From Urechis unicinctus (taxonomy: Eukaryota; Annelida; Polychaeta; Xenopneusta; Urechidae), in assembly GCA_034190875.2 (NCBI GenBank), contig CM067344.1:23695106-23759105 (forward strand): 64,000 bases of DNA, given 5' to 3'. The translations under genes and the position numbers were made by a program. Below, piece after piece: positions 13,111-23,425 of the stretch; positions within the stretch are counted from its first letter, which is position 1, and every line of letters begins with the position of its first letter. The notes below the pieces were generated by a model, which had not been told where the DNA came from, searched no databases, and was given only the letters and a program-made list of their open reading frames with translations.

Positions 13111-13919
13111 CTCCTTTTGTGTAACACCAGCGAACATTATTTTGTAAATGCAAGTGCGAAAGAGCTGCTACTACATGTCGTAACAGAAAGTACAATAAAT
13201 TCTCATCTTATACTCTAATTTAGAGACACGATTAACCATTAACTGGCGTCGGATCAATGCAACAGCTAATTTGGAGGGAAGACTTTCTTGAATTTGCTCT
13301 ACATTATGTTTTAATGCACCGGAAGTGCTGATGGTAAGTAAACCATCTCCGCTCCCTAGGTCGTCCATTACCTAACTTGATTCTGAAGTGCGATATCGTA
13401 CAACCATATTCATTTTTTATGCCATAAAACTAGTTGCAATAAACCGATATTCACTGACCGCTTCAACAACGTAGACTGATATGCAATTATGGTTCATAAA
13501 TAACAAGGGCAGGAGGAGAAGGATACGGAGTGTTAATCCTGTGGCTAGAACAACAGCGGCTCTATAATGGGTTTTACTGATGTATGCGATCCCGTGGTCC
13601 GCCCCGGTTAGCTGACGCCGTCTGTTAAGGGTTAAAAGGGGGTGGGGTGGCATTCTCCGAGGCGCGCTCACCGTTTCTCCTGCCTCCTACATTTTATGCC
13701 CGAAATGTGGCGCGCTCTCTCGCTGTAAGGGACAGGAAGCGACCTTTCGCGGGAGACAATACTGCCTCCTACTGTCGCCTTACACTCAGCGGCAAGATCG
13801 GTTTTAGACATATAATTTATGAGTCGTTATTGCCAATCATGATGATTGGTGTAATGTATATTGCAAAGGATGGTGATTAATTATCAGTCATATTATCCGT
13901 ACTATTCTGTTGCGGCGCC
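13111..13919. other. unassigned sequence before the foreign-gene region
   Basis: No gene recognised. The part from 13600 to 13800 is locally richer in CpG (gaggcgcgctcacc, tttcgcggga) than its surroundings, which may mark old promoter-like or transposon sequence. Confidence 0.3.
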
Positions 13920-14107
13920 TTCGAATATTCAAGTTCAGCGATTGGGCGAAAACAGTTCGCGGATAGTTGTTTCGCTGTTTTAAGCGATTCATCATTGAGA
14001 GACAGTCAGCGGGAATGTATGCATGTGTATAGCGGTCAAGATGTAATTGCCCATCTGCCAACTGGATACGGAAATAGTATCTTGTATCACTTGATATCTG
14101 GGCTCTA
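13920..14107 (+). pseudogene. fragment of RecQ-like DNA helicase, Walker A damaged
   Basis: The + frame beginning near 13920 reads a segment resembling the start of a RecQ helicase core: a Q-motif-like stretch (LRDSQRECM), a spacer ending SGQDVIA, then HLPTGYGNSILYHL, which aligns with helicase motif I (PTGxGKS). The invariant Lys of Walker A is Asn here, so ATP binding would be lost. The frame stops at 14105-14107 and no later helicase motifs were found. Such helicase fragments are scattered in invertebrate genomes, some tied to mobile elements. Its place next to the polymerase relic may be chance, because the inverted repeat at 14373 separates them. Confidence 0.55.
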
Positions 14108-14372
14108 AAGGCTCAGGGGTTACACCAAAACTGGACTACTGAACCTGAACCCGAATGCTTATGTTGCCCGACTGCGACAAAGCTCCAATACTGAAAGTCG
14201 ATTGGATGTAGAATGAAATATGATCGACAGGGTACTGAGCAATAAGTAGGAGTAGCCTTCATTCTACTTGTTAGCTGGTGTCATGAACCGCCTACACCAG
14301 CCGTACACTACCTTTTTTGAAACTGGACAAGGGACTATACAAAAGATCAAGTTTGATGCAAGCAGGTGTAAA

Positions 14373-14490
14373 AGTAGTATAGAGAGTGGAGGTTCTGGTC
14401 AACCCCAACTCATCTACACTACACTACTAAATACGGCCTATACAGCATTTCGATTTTTGCTCCCTGCTCGCTTTTGTTGTTTTTTAAGGT
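14373..14490. repeat. inverted repeat, left copy (candidate element terminus)
   Basis: Matches the reverse complement of 17747-17862, with shared words such as aactcatctacactacacta. The outer end begins AGTAGTATAGAG. Polintons (Mavericks) are known for long terminal inverted repeats with AGT...ACT ends. The polymerase pseudogene runs outward into this repeat. Confidence 0.75.
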
Positions 14491-15875
14491 GACCCCCAAC
14501 AGGTGACCCCCAATCATCCTTCATCTTCTTCACCACGTTCTTGTTTACGTTACTGAACAAGGGATTGGAAGGATCATAGTTGCTTGTATCAAAGAGGTCA
14601 CTATCCTCTTGCATGTCTGCGTACATGTCAGCTGTGCAGATTTCCATAAGCAGCGAGTCCATGTCTGTGTAAAGCTGGCCAAGGTCGCTACCCTATCTGG
14701 ACTTCATTGTGTTGTAATAGAAGTCGTACATCAGGTGCTTGGAGAGGTCGAGTATGCACATGCGTACATACACCGAGCGGTTTAGCACCAGGCGGGTCCT
14801 GTGCATATGCAGGGCAGCCCGGTCGTCATCGAATACTTTATGACGAGCCTAGGCGGGACTGGCCAAAAGCCTGCGCATTTTTTCCTCTTCTACCGAGCGC
14901 ACAATCTTAACATACACTTGCCTTCAGAGATTCTCCATTGTGTTACCAAACACAGAGTTGTTCATCAGCTGGTACAGGTCCTTCTCAAAGTCCCTGGTGG
15001 CAACCTTACGCAGGTTTGTGTTGATGCAAATGTAGGGCACCATCCAGAGGCTCTGATTGAATACATGCACATCTTAGTAAGCCGCATTCCCAGCAATAGG
15101 TAGAGCTTTAGTGGATCACATACTTTGGGAACCAGCTTCTCAACCTCTGCGGTGCTCCCCAGTGCACCGTGGAGATTTTTCCGGTAGTTTGACAACCATT
15201 CTCTCTGCACATACATTCTAGTGGATAATCATTGTGACCAGCATGTAACTCTGCAGGGTATTGCATATCAAATTTGAGTATATATCCGATTTTGGCACTG
15301 TCATGATTGTCCTGTGTCTGTAGGGTAATTGGTTGGCAACGAGGCGCCATGCTTATCCGACCAGGCAGACCCTTCTCAATGAACAGGTGTTTGTCATAGT
15401 TGGTAACTCTAGCTCCACACCTGTGCTCTTAAGCAGTGCGTCCCGTGAGAGTCCGGGGCCGGCGTAGTAGTTGGCTTGGTCCAGCCCGTACTGCTCCAGG
15501 CAGGTCTTGCGGAATATCTCAAACACATCTGCTAGGATCAGCACGTCTGTGCACAGACACAGGTCATGGTCATGTTTATAGTCTGCAGTAGATGTGCCTT
15601 GCACAGACAGCTTGCTGTAGAACTCCCGGATTGGTGGCATGAGAACATCAATTTTATTCCAGCCGTCCATAATCTCATAGAGATATACTCCCTTGTACAG
15701 TTGCAACTGGCGCTTCGTTTTTTAATCAGGCTTAGGTGCTACTGCATAGGCGTCTGGGTTGTTTTCAGAGACCAGCTTGTCTAGTGAGGCCAGGAGAAAA
15801 TGTGCACTGTCAATGAATCGAAACTGTCCAATTGATAGGGATATATACTTCTCCATGTCGTTTGGGATCTTCAAC
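14471..15875 (-). pseudogene. protein-primed family B DNA polymerase pseudogene (Polinton/adintovirus type)
   Basis: Read right to left. The exonuclease part is recognisable (FRFIDSAHFLLASL near 15840-15790, then DVLILADVF and YYAGPGLSRDALL at 15540-15430). The stretch that should hold palm motif A is missing near 15360. Later come a thumb-side segment (15216-15100), motif B (LMNNSVFG, near 14960) and an intact motif C of the form YTDMDS near 14660. An in-frame stop near 15725 and several frameshifts break it. In these elements the enzyme copies linear element DNA from a protein primer. Here it cannot be functional. Its 3' end enters the inverted repeat at 14373-14490. It is divergent from the fibre-like genes at 16072 onward. 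Classification rests on motif order that I recognise; exact affiliation (Polinton, adintovirus or a relative) is uncertain. Confidence 0.8.
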
Positions 15876-15884
15876 ACACTGTAT

Positions 15885-16110
15885 GTTCACCTCAATCAAG
15901 TCAGTACCACGCACAACATGCTAGATGGTGCGCCCACTACGCTTCTTGAAGTTGTTGGCTTAGAAGTCAGCCCTTAACCGTGTTACTCACAGAACTGTGC
16001 ATGAGTTGACGGTTCAGTTACGGGATGATAAGCCACGACCTTCCTGTTAGCGTTGTCCTTGAATTGTCAAGATGTCAATAAAAACGAGTATTTATGGACC
16101 TCAACCACAA
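15885..16110 (+). repeat. duplicated gene-junction segment, + copy
   Basis: The reverse complement of about 18190-18450 matches this segment (shared words: actacgcttcttgaagt, ccacgaccttcctg, tcaataaaa). It covers the end of one frame (ending TTLLEVVG plus a short tail) and the start of the next, the fibre-like gene (start MSIK.SIYGP). The same two-gene junction is thus present twice in opposite orientation. Confidence 0.75.
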
Positions 16111-16591
16111 AAAAGACGGATCCAGATCTCCCTGAATATGCAAAGAAGGCCTTTGTAATGGATAAATCTGGTGGTACTATGACTGGAGGCATTAACATGC
16201 AAGGTAACAAAATACGTCAGCTGCAGGACCCCACAGCAGCAAAAGATGCTGCCAACAAACAGTATGTAGATCGCCAAAAAGAGAAGGCCATCAGCGAATC
16301 TACCCAGAAGCAAATGATAACGCTTTGGGCTGAAGTGGCCCCTATTTGGATGAAGCAGGAGAACCTACAGTTGATATGTGGGCGATTGGTGGCTCACTCA
16401 CAAATTACTGTGGCTATACCATGTTATCGCATAGCAGGATATTACGTATATGGGTGGCTGCTTCAGTGAGCCATCCTGCAAGAGTCGGTCTAAAAATAAA
16501 TGACCAAGCTATTTGGTGGATGATCATGATCGAACCTTCATTTCAAACGAACGTTATTCTACCTAAACCTACGACCCGCCTATTGAGTTGA
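16072..16591 (+). pseudogene. fibre-like structural protein relic, copy 1
   Basis: Start ATG at 16072 (MSIKTSIYGP). A frameshift near 16115 moves to the frame reading PDLPEYAKKAFVMDKSGG, followed by GGTMTGGINMQGNKI and DPTAAKDAANKQYVD. That motif, an N-M-x-x-x-x-I turn followed by DPTxxxDAxNKxYVD, is well known from shaft regions of phage and eukaryotic-virus tail fibres. A second frameshift near 16340 leads to a Gly/Tyr-rich distal part (GGSLTNYCGYTM) up to 16591. I infer a trimeric fibre-like protein of the same element as the polymerase. With two frameshifts it is not functional. Confidence 0.65.
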
Positions 16592-16740
16592 ATGAAAGTG
16601 ATATTATCAACTTCTTGGGGGACATATTTTTAGATGCACAATCTGGTGTTATATCACTCATAATTGAACTTGATTTATAACATTCCTTTGTTGAAGTTTC
16701 ATTAATGGGACAATAAAGACGGCCATGCTTGGTGAACATA

Positions 16741-17215
16741 TCACGAGTATCAATGGACTTAGACACAAAAAGATTCAGGGACCCGACCTCTCTGAATATG
16801 CTACAAAGACGTATGTATATAGTGCTGACTCACAGAAAATGGTTGGCAGTTCTGTGACTGGAGACCTTTAAATGAGATATAATCAAATCCTTCAGTTGGG
16901 AGACCCAACATCTCAATTGGATTCTACTTATAAAAAGTATCTTGATGACAAACATAGACTGCAGCACAAGGACATGAGACAATATGCAGACTAATGAACA
17001 AAACCCCTCATTACTATTTGGGCAGAAGCAAGTGGCTGAGATCACAAAATATACCCAAATATGGAGGGGAATTTAGGTTAGATCTGTAAATGCATACCAA
17101 TCGATGAAAAAGCTGCGCTGATCCAGTATGGGAAAAACTAAGCATTAGAAGGTATCAGAAAATAATTGGGTGCTTCTACACCCACGTGAATGACATTGAC
17201 CCACCTCAATACACA
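16741..17215 (+). pseudogene. fibre-like structural protein relic, copy 2
   Basis: Aligned with copy 1: PDLSEYATKTYV, then SSVTGDL followed by a stop, then QILQLGDPTSQLDSTYKKYLD. Several in-frame stops (for example near 16870 and 16992) show decay. The downstream part keeps faint similarity (IWAEASG versus LWAEVAP of copy 1). A tandem copy of the same gene family is the simplest reading. Confidence 0.55.
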
Positions 17216-17291
17216 GAGTGATTTCTTTGCGCGGACATTTATGCACTGTATATACCGAACTATTGGATAAACGAGGGTATAAGGTATAGAA

Positions 17292-17540
17292 ATGAACACT
17301 GAAGAGCGTTTTGCTGAACTTGATGGTTGTGTAAGTGAGCTACATGTATATTATATGAGAGAAGAGAAAATAAACTTAGAGATCGAGCTGAGAGATGTTG
17401 TCAGTGATTTTGAGACTTAAAACGAGGACCTTGTGGAACTGAAGAATATTGTGAGAGATCTGGAGTCTAAGAACAATGACCTTGTGGAGTGAGTGGAACA
17501 TCTAGAGGTGCTTGTCAGCAAGTGTGAGGTGCACACAAGT
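17292..17540 (+). pseudogene. coiled-coil protein relic
   Basis: From ATG 17292 the frame reads MNTEERFAELDGCVSELHV and continues rich in Glu, Leu, Lys and Asp with heptad spacing (LEIELRDVV, LVELKNIVRDLESK). In-frame stops are TAA at 17418-17420 and TGA at 17490-17492. It lies between the fibre-like relics and the right inverted repeat, so it probably belonged to the same element. No family was recognised. Confidence 0.4.
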
Positions 17541-17746
17541 TTGTGAAATTCTGCTCACAAGATATATGGGCTACACGTCAACAAGATGTCGCTCTCCCTG
17601 GTTGCACTCAGAGCTGTGGATAGCCGTGAATGGAGTTGACACCTTGGCCTATGGTCACGTTAGTTTGACGTCGGGCCCGTTGGAGGTCGGGCCCGATCCG
17701 CCTCCCTGTAATTTTTTATGAGCCGCTTAGCGCTGTTGGAAGACAC

Positions 17747-17862
17747 CCTTGAAAACAACAAAAGCGACCAGGGAACAAAAATCTAAACGTTGTATAAGCT
17801 GTGATTAGTAGTGTAGTGTAGATGAGTTGGGGTGCGCCAGAACTCCCACACTCTATACTACT
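17747..17862. repeat. inverted repeat, right copy (candidate element terminus)
   Basis: Reverse-complement partner of 14373-14490; the outer end reads ctctatactACT. The six bases outside the two ends (tgtaaa on the left, gcagat on the right) do not match, so no target-site duplication is visible. The sequence directly outside is another fibre-like relic, which suggests rearrangement after insertion. Confidence 0.7.
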
Positions 17863-18222
17863 GCAGATTCTACTTGCCAAAGATTGTGTGCGCATATATC
17901 TGTATATTCTTTGATGAAGATCTCCAAACGACCACCAATATCCCCTGCGTACCTGGCCACTTTTTTTTGCTACCTGATAATGAGAGGCCTCTTACGTGTG
18001 CTTATATATTCTCTCATTCATGTGCTGCTATCTGTGTTGGGCATCAACATACATTTTATTGGCAGCATCCTTTGGTAATATCGAGGTTCCCAACCGAAGG
18101 GTTGTATTATCTAGCATAACAGGGTCACCAGTCTTAGTATCACCAGGTTTAGTCACTCTTTGTGAGTTACCAGTGCGTTCCGGTTTTTGTCTAGGTCCAT
18201 AGATACTGGCTTTTATTGACAT
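17830..18222 (-). pseudogene. fibre-like structural protein relic, copy 3 (opposite strand)
   Basis: Starts with ATG at 18220-18222 reading MSIKASIYGP, matching the start of copy 1. It continues to a motif reading LRLGTSILPKDAANKMYVD, equivalent to the DPTxxxDAANKxYVD stretch of copy 1, and stops near 18028. Weakly related sequence runs on in other frames toward 17830. It converges on copies 1 and 2 across the inverted repeat. Confidence 0.6.
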
Positions 18223-18450
18223 GTGGTAAATTCAAGAACAGCGCTCACAGGAAGGTCGTGGTTGTCCAATAGTCTTCCTTTATTATCCCATAAACTGAAG
18301 CTTCAACTCATGCAACGTTCATCTAGTAACACGTTTTGAGACAGGATTAGCGATGTTTGTGGTTATTTTATCACCGAAAGAGCCCACTACTTCAAGAAGC
18401 GTAGTGGAGGCCCCATCTTATATGTCGCGTGTGGTACTGACTTAATCCAG
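18190..18450 (-). repeat. duplicated gene-junction segment, - copy
   Basis: Inverted partner of 15885-16110. It contains the end of the upstream frame and the start of fibre-like copy 3. Confidence 0.7.
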
Positions 18451-18962
18451 GTGGCCGTTATGCTTATTGAAGATGCTAAAGCTAATGGGCGAGTCGCCCG
18501 TGTGAATAAATCCACCGCTGACCGAGGCTGTCATCAAGACCCGACGCAGTTGACACTGCATCGTCAAACAGCGCAGCCCCATCAGGAACTGTGCGGGTAA
18601 TTACCCTATTTACAGCATCAATTTCCAAGCCAACACCAAATATTGTAATCTACTTTTTACGAAGGCTTGGTTTAATTGGATAATTCCACCTTATCCAGTA
18701 GTTTCTGACCGCCATACAATGATCCCTATTTTTTTTCAAGATTCCACCAGCCCTCATTATACGTGATTGAGCTAAGGCCTACACATAGATCACTTTCAGT
18801 GTTGTCAAAAAACATCTGGGCATACGTATACGAAATGGACATATTATTTGAGACAATATGACAAATATTGAACCGCCTCATATTTTCATGAGCATACGAA
18901 GACAACTCTTGGACAAAGTACTTTTTGCTGAGGATATCCCCAGCAGATACGTACTGCCGCAC
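18300..18962 (-). pseudogene. unidentified decayed ORF upstream of fibre-like copy 3
   Basis: An open 78-residue frame (18962-18726, starting MRQYVSAGDILSKKYF) is followed in shifted frames by GGFIHTGDSPISF and TTLLEVVGSFGDKI before the fibre-like start. The final part is shared with 15885-15975 on the + strand, so the same gene once preceded both fibre-like copies. No family was recognised. A structural or assembly protein of the element is possible but is inference from position only. Confidence 0.35.
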
Positions 18963-19189
18963 ATTCGTCAGTTATATTGATAACTTTGGAGCATTATTAA
19001 AATTCACAATATGATTTGATCTTTACCTTGTAGACGGACTCACAATTCTAGTCACCTGATTTGAATAATTTATTATAATATTATAATAATTTTACTAGTT
19101 GCAGTGTAAGCAATAGAATCAATTACTAAAAGTTGGAATGCTATAGTCATTTTCATTTGATAATTTCAGATATTCGTGTAGTTGAAAAG

Positions 19190-21740
19190 CCAACACTAGT
19201 TAGCATTATAGATTAACTCTCATCGGTTAACAGCAAAAATCGACCACAGCAGATTGAAACAAATGGATACATCAGGATTGTGTTAAGAGAGTAGCTATAG
19301 AAAACTTACACGGAGCAAGTTACTGAGTTGCAATCTTATGGTCAAACATGTAACTCTTATTGTGTGGCTCATTATGATATCAAGTTGGTAAATGTTCATA
19401 GCTGGTGCATTATAATCGCTTGTTACTTAACAGCGGCACATTGAACCCATCATGTTGCATTAACTCAGACAAGATTGTCATTGCTCCAGTTCCAATAACA
19501 GGCAAAGTGACCATTGCAACTGTTTCAGAGAAATAAAGCGTTCGTTAACTAGACCAAACGGAATGACACAGCTTATCATAGAAAGATTAGCATTATTTTC
19601 ATGTTCTGGGATATATTTGTAGGCTCAGACATATCAAAGTTTGAGTGAAAACAATATTGGTCTATGTGTTAACCAGAATACGCTTTATCTGTGCATTATG
19701 AGAGTCGAATATGTGACAAAACGAGTATGGCTCAATAAAATTGGTCACATGTGTTGTCGCACTGCAATATACATGAGAAAGTGAGAGTTATATTGATGAA
19801 TCGATACAAAAAATCTACTACATATTGCTATTGTTCTGCATTCCCAGTGACCTACCTACGGAAACAATAAGACAAGGCAGATAGTTGGATGTTTGCATTC
19901 TTGTATCATCTGCACAAACGCATGTTTCAGAGCCAACATGCTGATGGCAGTACCACGCTGACTATTTCGAAGGGATATTAGCGGATAAGTCCGATTTTTT
20001 CCCGTAAGCTTTACTGAATTATCATTTATCTATGATAAATCATTATCACTAGAGACTAATTATTCTAGATTTGTTTCCCTGCATTATAATAATATTTCGT
20101 GGCCATATTTGTACGCCATCATCGGTTAATAACTCTCAAAGGTAATCTTTTGGTCCAACGTATCATACTGTAGCGTCCATCTATTTCTCCCTTATAGCAA
20201 TGTTGACACAAAATATTCAAATGTTTCATTTTGTATATTTAAAATATCACGTAACTATTAGACAAATGATTGAGTGCGTTGTAAAGCGATAAGGTAGATT
20301 GCTCATGGTGTAATCGTGTATATCTCGACAGATTTCCTTCCCATATCCATATCGGTAGTTCTGTATGATCACAGTTGGTATTGCTTCATCTTAGCCAACG
20401 GTTTGTATGGCATATGATTTGATACTGATGCAAGACATCCGAATTGATGAGGCTTCACCTTAATAAATACACTACAAGTTTGGTAAGAATTTGCGTTAGA
20501 CGAACTAGATAAATGATCCACGCGTGACTTATTTTCAACATATTATTGCAGATGTTTCTATGAGAAAATATTCTACCCTTTGATATAACGTAGCATTGGA
20601 GTAACAAGGTCAGCTGTCGGACATTTTGAAGGACACCATTAGATCATACCCATACTGTTATAAATATAGCAACCTACATATCACCTAGCTTCATAGAAGA
20701 TTTTCATCTGACACATAGAGATAACAGAACCAATAAGGTATCTTTCAGAACCGCCTAATTGATCTTGCTTCTGTTTATCGCGAGGATGTGTGAAATAATG
20801 GCAGTCATATTGCACATGGCCTTGTAGCCCATCATTGCGAGTTCATGTAGGTTTCCAGACAGTGTGGGCGAGGGTCTCCACCCAGGTAAACAGCATTTGT
20901 GTAAAACAGAAACAGATCGATATAGAATTCTTTGGGCTTCTTAAGATATCACGTGACCGGTCATTACGAAGCAGGAGGGCACGAAGGACACTGCTGATTG
21001 TCTTATCGGATAGGCAGCAACACAGGACTCTATGGGCATTGATATTCGAACAGAGAGTATTGTTAACATTGCTCACAACAATCTCCATTGGGTAAATAAT
21101 AGCAGGAAACATGCAGTTATTTCGCATAAGGAAAATTGTTTGATTGGCTGGGTATCATAAACGCATGAGTACCTAATGGGCTGCATGCAATGGTATAAGT
21201 CACCCAGAATAGATGAGTTGCTCGATATTAATAGCATCGGATTAACAATTGTGTACTGAATATGGTGTTATTAAAAAAAATAATGCTTCGCTAATTTAGC
21301 CGATAAAGAAATAATCCTATTTCTAATTGACCTGTTCTCTTTCATTCCATTCTCGAATCAATCTAGCATATTATGCACGAGTTACGGAGCTTGTCGTGGT
21401 AAGTTTTTTAATATTTCAAATCCATTACATGCAATCACTGCATGTATCCTGCTTTGTAACGATAAACACACATGTGCATGCATGCATACATTTGTGTGTA
21501 CATAGATATGTGTATACATACATACATACATACATACATACATACATACATACATACATACATACATACATACATACATACATACATACATACATACATA
21601 CATACATACATACATACATACATACATACATACATACATACATACATACATACATACATACATACATACATACATACATACATACATACATACATACATA
21701 CATACATACATACATACATACATACATACACATACATACA

Positions 21741-21772
<32 letters not shown>

Positions 21773-23425
21773 CATACATACATACATACATACATACATA
21801 CATACATACATACACACACACACCTACATACATACATATAAATTGACATAAATACATATTTGAGTGTAATTGATTCGAAATATGTAGCGCCTTCCCCTGG
21901 TAAAAGCTTACTAATGCTGGCCGCATCTGGTCATGCCGCCTGGGCTAATGGTAAATCAAGCAGCAGTGTTAATACATTGCCAGCTAGCATGGTTACTTAC
22001 AAGGAAAGACATCTGACGGGTGATTAATGTGACCATTGTGTCCCAGGTACCACGGTCTAAGTAACGTTATCCGATAAATGTGTCAATTGAAAGCGCCATG
22101 ATATTCGAGGTGAAGTGATAGCCACATACCACATAGTATGTTACCGAAATGCTCGCCATGACAATAAACGATCCCTCAGGAACCTTAGCCACACGTGTAT
22201 TCTATTCAACACTTGAACGATACGATGTCGTTAATCAACCTTATATGTTGAGGTTTGTTTAGATAGGTTTAGGTCTAGATACATGTCTAGTGTGACGGTT
22301 ATAGGATGAAGATAGATGGATGAAAATATCCGTACGCGGTCGCTTATAATTCAATGGGGTGCATAATATAGGGGCGGTTATGTGGGCCACTATCGCAGCT
22401 ACATGGCTAAAATTTTGTCTCTCAATGGATAGTAGACCATGGTCCACTGTCAACATTTGCCTTTATTCATTGCGACAATCGCTGGCCTTCATTACCTGCA
22501 TACAAGCATTAAGCACCTCTCTAGAAATATAATGTCATTGTCTTCAGGAAGTCGTTATCGGTGTTAATAGCTCAATACAACACCACGACAGACATGTTAA
22601 TCAGCGTGTTAATCTGTCAGATGAAGCGTCTAATCAGCCAGACACGACGTGACGACTCTTGGTTGGGCTGGCTCGAGAAGACACCATTAACAACTGTTTG
22701 TTTTTCAGCGGTGGCAAGTAGAAATCTTGAGAGCTCCGGAGAGCTTCGTATGTCAAGGCTGATTGGTATCGGCTCATCAGACATCAGAATCTGCTCATCA
22801 GACATTAGTAACAAGCAACACATATCGGTGATTCCGTCGGGCTTGATGAAGGATATTTACGAGGCTACATATTTAATTTGACGCATTGTACTTCGTGTAT
22901 CAATTTTGAGCTGTTTTTTTGTTCAGCTGTTGTAAATAGTCAGTATAACAATATAATCTGATGCAGGATTTCATCGCGAGGCTACGAAGTGGTTATTCAG
23001 AGCGCTCCACATGGATTCGAATTCTAAGGCTGGTTCCAACGTTGCTACATGAATACAAATCCTATAGGCATTCAGGGGCACCCGTAAGTATGGTAAGCAG
23101 TCTTGGTCACAAGTTGCACGAGAGCACAGCATGAGTTTTATTTATGAAGCGATTACTATTGGTCTGGGATATATTGCACCTGGATAACTTTATTACTATT
23201 CGCTGATGTCCACAAGTGATTGAAAAAGTGATATCGACATTCCTGATCCATTAGATATCACATCTCAACCTAAGGTGGGAAGCCTCATTAACCTGGATAT
23301 ATAATCCTTATTACCATCCACACCCCTTGGATGCATACGAATCAACCAACTCTTACTCCTGATTTTATTGTAGCATCAAGGATGAATACACTGTGCATAG
23401 TTCATTTGACCGCTCTAACGTTACT
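19190..23425. repeat. composite repeat unit, copy 0 (diverged, interrupted)
   Basis: The part 19190-20800 matches 25260-26640, 34140-35560 and 48280-49830. The part 21880-23420 matches 41280-42330 joined to 43000-43720, and 49930-51000 joined to 54390 onward. The 21-bp minisatellite is reduced to two or three units at 22768-22815. Sequence from about 20830 to 21880, including the (CATA)n array, is not shared with the other copies. It lacks the transposase relic present in copies 1 and 2. Confidence 0.8.
21512..21840. repeat. (CATA)n tetranucleotide microsatellite
   Basis: About 80 CATA tetramers with a few interruptions (for example near 21730, 21770 and the cacacacaca at 21813). All six frames are open through it, which explains several long spurious frames. 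Confidence 0.97.

Noticed and set aside
21327..21926. Frames of 124-174 codons reading Tyr-Ile-His-Thr or Met-Tyr-Val-Cys repeats
   Set aside because: Products of the (CATA)n microsatellite on both strands.
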